This document shows positions 40,572-44,979 of a DNA stretch of 44,979 nucleotides, piece by piece. This DNA comes from Bacteroidetes bacterium 4572_128 (GTDB lineage: Bacteria; Bacteroidota; Bacteroidia; Bacteroidales; 4572-128). Numbering within the stretch: the first letter of the stretch is position 1; every line of letters begins with the position of its first letter. The translations under genes were made by a program, and so were the position numbers. The stretch spans positions 1 through 44,979 of the forward strand of contig NBLL01000013.1 of NCBI GenBank assembly GCA_002084355.1, written 5' to 3'. A model generated the notes under the pieces. That model saw only the letters and a list, made by a program, of their open reading frames with translations, ran no database searches and was not told the origin of the DNA.

Positions 40572-42788
40572 ATGAAAAAATATATAATTTATTTCTTTTT
40601 TTCTTTTATTTCAATAAATTTATTTTCGCAAAAAGATTCTTTAGATTTTTATCTAAATATGTCTTTGGAGGAATTAATGCAAATTGAAATTATTACAGCA
40701 TCAAAAAATTTACAAAAAGCAACTGATGCGCCAGCAACAGTTTATGTTGTAACAGAAGAACAGATAAATGAACGTTGTTATTCTTGTTTGGGTGATTTAT
40801 TAGAGGATATTCCACAAGTAGAAATACAGAGAAAAGTACATTCTGAAACTTTCGATATATTTACTTTTAATGGAATTACAGGAAACGAAAAATTTCTAAT
40901 TTTGATGGATGGAATTAGAATTAATTCGGCAACAGGAACACCGCACACAATAGGAGAAAGTTACTCACTTACAAATGTGAAACAAGTTGAAATAATATTG
41001 GGTCCTGCGTCGTCTTTGTATGGAGCAGACGCTTTTACAGGAATTGTAAATATTATTACAAAAAAATCTTATGAAAATAAAGGTTTTCATTTGAACGCTT
41101 CTTATGGAATGTTCAATACCAGTAATACTTCATTAACTTTTGCTACAGGAGATGAAAATATTTCTTTTTCAATAACAGGAAAATATTATCATTCTGACGA
41201 AGCATTTTATCCAAAATATTATAAAAAAGAATATGATTGGTACATAAATCATTATAAACCTCATGGTGATATTATAATTTTTGGAGACACTGTTAATGTT
41301 CCGATTAAAGATTGGGAAATTCCTACAAATTCTTATTTTATTCATTCTAAATTAAATATTAAAAATTTTGAAATAGGATATTCGAGAAATTATGAATCAC
41401 ATTCTACCTCAAAATCTTCTAACCCAGAAACAGCTATACTTTCTGAAGATGTGATTTATAATACTCATGTAGAATCTATTTATGCTCTTTATGATTTTTA
41501 TTCTGACAATGAAAAATTTAATTTAAAATCTATAATTTCTGCACAAGAATTTAAAATACATCCAGAATCAAAATTTCTTAATCAATACACAGCTATTAAA
41601 GATGGTTTTAAATATGAAAAAAATAATTATTTAAGAATTGAAGAACAGTTAAGTTATAATTTTTCTAAAGATATTTTTTTACTCGGAGGAATTTCTTACG
41701 AAAATATTAATGCACTTCCAAAAACGAGTGATTTACCTTTTCAATTCGATGAAAATCAAGCAACTAATTTGCAAAATATTTATTACCCAGGGACTAATAT
41801 TTTAGATAAAGACAGTAATGATTTAACTATTTATCAAGATTTTTATTCTATAAATTATAAAAATTACGGATCATATTTACAATTACAAAGTAATTTTGAA
41901 AATTTGAAAATTACTTTAGGTGCTAGATATGATTACAATACAAGATATGGAAAAACTATAAATCCAAGAATTGGTTTTGTTAAACATTTTTCTGAAAGAT
42001 TAACTGTAAAATTACTTTTTGGTAAGGCTTATCTTGCTCCTTCACCTCATAAATCGCATCAACATTATGGTGCTTTATCTGAAATAAAAGATAGTATTAC
42101 AAATGAAATTATTGGTTTAAAAGCTACATTTTTACATCTACCAAATCCTAATTTAAAACCAGAAAAAAGAACTTCTTATGAAGCATCTTTTTTATATAAA
42201 ATAAATAAAGAACTTGCTTTGTCTTCTAATTTATATTATGGAATAATAAAAAATTTAATAGAACCAGAAGGTTTTTTTGGTGAAACTTTTCATAATGTTC
42301 CAGTTGGTTATGTAGAAAGGGCTGTAAATAAAGGCGAAGCAGAAACTTACGGTGGAACTTTTAGAATAGATTATAGAAAAAATTTTTCAAAATTATTAAT
42401 TAATTTCTTTTCTTCCTACACTTATTCTGACGGAGAAATATTATCTGATAATGAAAACGAACCTTTAAAATTTAATGCTAAAAATACTGTTAAAACTGGT
42501 CTTGGAATTAATTTTAAAAAGATAGTTCTTTTTACAAAATTATTATACAGAACAAAAAGTCATCATAGAAATTCTACCTATAAAAATCCAATTACAAATG
42601 ATGAATTTATATATTTAAATTTATCTATAAAATATAATCTTTTAAAAAAAGATAATATAAATATTGCATTTTTTACGAAATTTACAAATTTATTAAATTC
42701 TAAAATTTATCATGTTGGAGATTCTGATTTTAATAAAATTCCGCAAGAACCTTTAAAAATTAGTTTTGGTTTTAATTTAGATTTTTAA
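40572..42788 (+). CDS. TonB-dependent outer-membrane receptor
   Basis: EIITASKNLQKATDAPATVYVVTEEQINER plug, VKQVEIILGPASSLYGADAFTGIVNIITKKS, NPNLKPEKRTSYEASF, terminal aromatic. Confidence 0.93.
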   Translation: MKKYIIYFFFSFISINLFSQKDSLDFYLNMSLEELMQIEIITASKNLQKATDAPATVYVVTEEQINERCYSCLGDLLEDIPQVEIQRKVHSETFDIFTFNGITGNEKFLILMDGIRINSATGTPHTIGESYSLTNVKQVEIILGPASSLYGADAFTGIVNIITKKSYENKGFHLNASYGMFNTSNTSLTFATGDENISFSITGKYYHSDEAFYPKYYKKEYDWYINHYKPHGDIIIFGDTVNVPIKDWEIPTNSYFIHSKLNIKNFEIGYSRNYESHSTSKSSNPETAILSEDVIYNTHVESIYALYDFYSDNEKFNLKSIISAQEFKIHPESKFLNQYTAIKDGFKYEKNNYLRIEEQLSYNFSKDIFLLGGISYENINALPKTSDLPFQFDENQATNLQNIYYPGTNILDKDSNDLTIYQDFYSINYKNYGSYLQLQSNFENLKITLGARYDYNTRYGKTINPRIGFVKHFSERLTVKLLFGKAYLAPSPHKSHQHYGALSEIKDSITNEIIGLKATFLHLPNPNLKPEKRTSYEASFLYKINKELALSSNLYYGIIKNLIEPEGFFGETFHNVPVGYVERAVNKGEAETYGGTFRIDYRKNFSKLLINFFSSYTYSDGEILSDNENEPLKFNAKNTVKTGLGINFKKIVLFTKLLYRTKSHHRNSTYKNPITNDEFIYLNLSIKYNLLKKDNINIAFFTKFTNLLNSKIYHVGDSDFNKIPQEPLKISFGFNLDF

Positions 42789-42822
42789 ATCTAAATTAAG
42801 ATATAATTTTTAAAAACATACA

Positions 42823-42851
42823 ATTTTGTTAGAAAAATTTTCTAACAAAAT
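42823..42851. terminator. Perfect 13-bp hairpin 3' of the TonB receptor
   Basis: attttgttagaaa (42823-42835) / tttctaacaaaat (42839-42851). Confidence 0.65.
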
Positions 42852-42931
42852 GTTCTATGATAAAATTTTTTAATTTTGAAAAAAAATATAATTTTCAAAT
42901 AAAAATTTGAATTTATAAAAAATAATTTTTT

Positions 42932-44836
42932 ATGAAATTTTTTTATTTATTTTTAATAATACTATTAATATCATTTAACAAAAAAAATGATGATGAAAAA
43001 CCTTGTATAAAAATTACTAATAAAAAAGCAATTTCTTTTTATGAAAAAGCTATGGATAATTTAAAATTTTTCGAAAAAAATGCCTATAATTTATTTGAAA
43101 AAGCAATAGAAATCGAGCCAAAATATGCAAAAGCATATTATGAACTTGCAAACATAAACTATAAAAAAGCATTAAAATTTATTAATAATAAAAATAAAAT
43201 AGATAAATATGAAATGTATTCTAATAATGCTTTTGTTTATTTTGGAAAAGTTGCTGAATATTGTCCTTCTTTATATAATTATTCGGCTTTTTTTTTTATA
43301 GGAAAACATCTTTATGAAAAAAGACAATTTGAAAAATCTGATATTAAACTGAGTTTTTTTATAGAAAATTTCGAAATTGAAAAAAGAGGAGTTGAAAATT
43401 ATCGAAATGCAAATAAAATGCTTAATAATATTAAAGAATATAATTATCTAATAAATAATCCTGTTCCATTTAACCCAAGACTTTTATCTTTTTGTACTGA
43501 CGAAGATGAATTTTTACCACTTATTACACCTGATGGAGAATATTTTTTTTATACACATAGGTATGAAAAAGAAATTATAAAAAAAAAAAAAAAACTAGTT
43601 ATAACTATGGACAATAAACATATTTTTTTAACCGTTTGTGACTCTGAAAGAGACAAACATACATCTTATAAAAATTGTGATATTTATACTTCTGACCATA
43701 TAAATGGTAAATGGTCTTCATTAAAAAAATTAAGTTCTAATATTAATTCTCCACACACATGGGAAGGACAAGCAAGTATTTCTGCAGACGGTAAAACTTT
43801 ATATTTTGCTAGTGCAAGAGAAGGAGGTTTTGGAAAATTAGATATTTATTATTCTAAAAAAAATAAAAATGGTGAATGGTCTAAGGCAGTAAATCTCGGC
43901 GAAACAATCAATACAGAAGGAAATGATAAAACACCATTTATTCACAGTGATAATAAAACTCTTTATTTTTCTTCTGACGGTCGTTTTGGTTTGGGTTCTT
44001 TTGATATATTTTTTTCGAGGTTTGAAAATGGAAAATGGAATAAACCTAAGAATATTGGTTATCCGATAAATACCGAAAATGATGAAGTTGGTTTTGTGGT
44101 TAGTAGAGATGGTAAAAATATTTATTTTTCTTCTAATACATTATCGGAAAATCACGAAAAAGAAGACTGGGAAATATATTCTTCTGAATTACATGATAAA
44201 GTCAAACCACAAGAAGTTTTATTTATAAAAGGACAAATTTTTGATGACAATGGAAATGCGCTCACCGGAGCAAAAGTAGAATTATTAAATACAAAAAATA
44301 AAGAGAAAAGCTTTGCGATGGTAGATGAAGAAGGAAATTATGTTCTTGTGGTTGGAACAAATAGAGAAGGTAAATTTATTATGACAGTTCAAAAAAAAGA
44401 TTATTTTTTTAATACAGAAGAATTTGATATGAATAATTTAGAAAAAGGGAAAGTTGTAAAATCAAATATAAAAATGAAAAAAATAAAAATTGGTGAAAGT
44501 ATGAAATTAGAAAGTGTGCATTTTGAAACAAATTCTTATGAACTTGATGAAATTAGTATGGAATATTTAAAAAATTTATTATTATTTTTAAATGAAAATC
44601 CAAAATTAAATATAGAAATCAGCGGACATACAGATAATATTGGAATAGATGCAAATAATTTAATTCTTTCAAAACATAGAGCAAAAGCGGTTTTTTATTT
44701 TCTTATTGAAAATGCTATAGATAAAAATAGATTATCATATAAAGGTTTTGGTAAAAATAAACCAATAACAACAAATGATACTTCAATAGGAAGAGCATTA
44801 AACAGACGTACAGAATTTAAAATTACAAAAATGTAA
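42932..44836 (+). CDS. TPR + beta-propeller (WD40-like/PD40) + carboxypeptidase-regulatory-like + OmpA protein (PorE-like architecture)
   Basis: TPR-like N-terminus; GQASISADGKTLYFASAREGGFGKLDIYYSKKNKNGEWS repeats; IKGQIFDDNGNALTGAKVELL; C-terminal EISGHTDNIGIDANNLILSKHRAKAVFYFL..GRALNRRTEFKI. Confidence 0.88.
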   Translation: MKFFYLFLIILLISFNKKNDDEKPCIKITNKKAISFYEKAMDNLKFFEKNAYNLFEKAIEIEPKYAKAYYELANINYKKALKFINNKNKIDKYEMYSNNAFVYFGKVAEYCPSLYNYSAFFFIGKHLYEKRQFEKSDIKLSFFIENFEIEKRGVENYRNANKMLNNIKEYNYLINNPVPFNPRLLSFCTDEDEFLPLITPDGEYFFYTHRYEKEIIKKKKKLVITMDNKHIFLTVCDSERDKHTSYKNCDIYTSDHINGKWSSLKKLSSNINSPHTWEGQASISADGKTLYFASAREGGFGKLDIYYSKKNKNGEWSKAVNLGETINTEGNDKTPFIHSDNKTLYFSSDGRFGLGSFDIFFSRFENGKWNKPKNIGYPINTENDEVGFVVSRDGKNIYFSSNTLSENHEKEDWEIYSSELHDKVKPQEVLFIKGQIFDDNGNALTGAKVELLNTKNKEKSFAMVDEEGNYVLVVGTNREGKFIMTVQKKDYFFNTEEFDMNNLEKGKVVKSNIKMKKIKIGESMKLESVHFETNSYELDEISMEYLKNLLLFLNENPKLNIEISGHTDNIGIDANNLILSKHRAKAVFYFLIENAIDKNRLSYKGFGKNKPITTNDTSIGRALNRRTEFKITKM

Positions 44837-44979
44837 TTTTTATTAAAAAAATTTTAGCGTTTTTTTGAAAAAAAAAGTAACCGCTCATTATAGTATGGTA
44901 AAAAAAGTTTTTTCGCAAAAAATAAAAACCATAAAGCTTTGATTTTAAGGTTGTTACGTTTTTTGTAAAATGCAAAAAA

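Noticed and set aside
1-44979. tRNA or rRNA genes
   Set aside because: No GC-richer segment with a convincing cloverleaf or rRNA motif was seen by eye; tRNAscan-SE would be decisive.

Overview
This is a very AT-rich Bacteroidetes-type chromosomal window. I assign this lineage from DUF4290, DUF4294, DUF1599, a type IX secretion (T9SS) C-terminal domain, SprB-like/OmpA proteins, a PorE-like TPR/propeller/OmpA protein and NqrC/D. It is mostly housekeeping and envelope genes: fabD, rsmE, nqrCD, ribH, rsmH, ribBA, a GlmU-like protein, an aminotransferase IV, rseP, dapF, rnhA, pyrH, a moaD-like protein, an RND permease and a TonB receptor. I saw no CRISPR array, rRNA, convincing tRNA or complete insertion sequence. 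Four signals are not explained by the genes. (1) A dispersed and tandemly amplified intergenic repeat family has the core GGCG-T6-(G/GG)-A6-T7. It forms five arrays (about 14, 8, 6, 5 and 4 units), each with its own spacer. A 25-bp perfect hairpin at 316-368 looks like two core units head-to-head. (2) A second short repeat, AATGAGGAATGA / ATTCCTCATTATTCATT, runs into gene ends and supplies the last codons and stops of three unrelated genes. (3) Nine recognisable genes are each broken by one frameshift, while other essential genes are intact. This could be assembly error, gene decay, or recoding/slippage. (4) Two paralogous uncharacterised lipoproteins flank a small outer-membrane barrel, close to a REC-histidine kinase and a large sensor with no visible output domain. 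I consider the repeat family and the lipoprotein/barrel locus the best candidates for undescribed biology. All functional readings come from sequence inspection only, with no database search.
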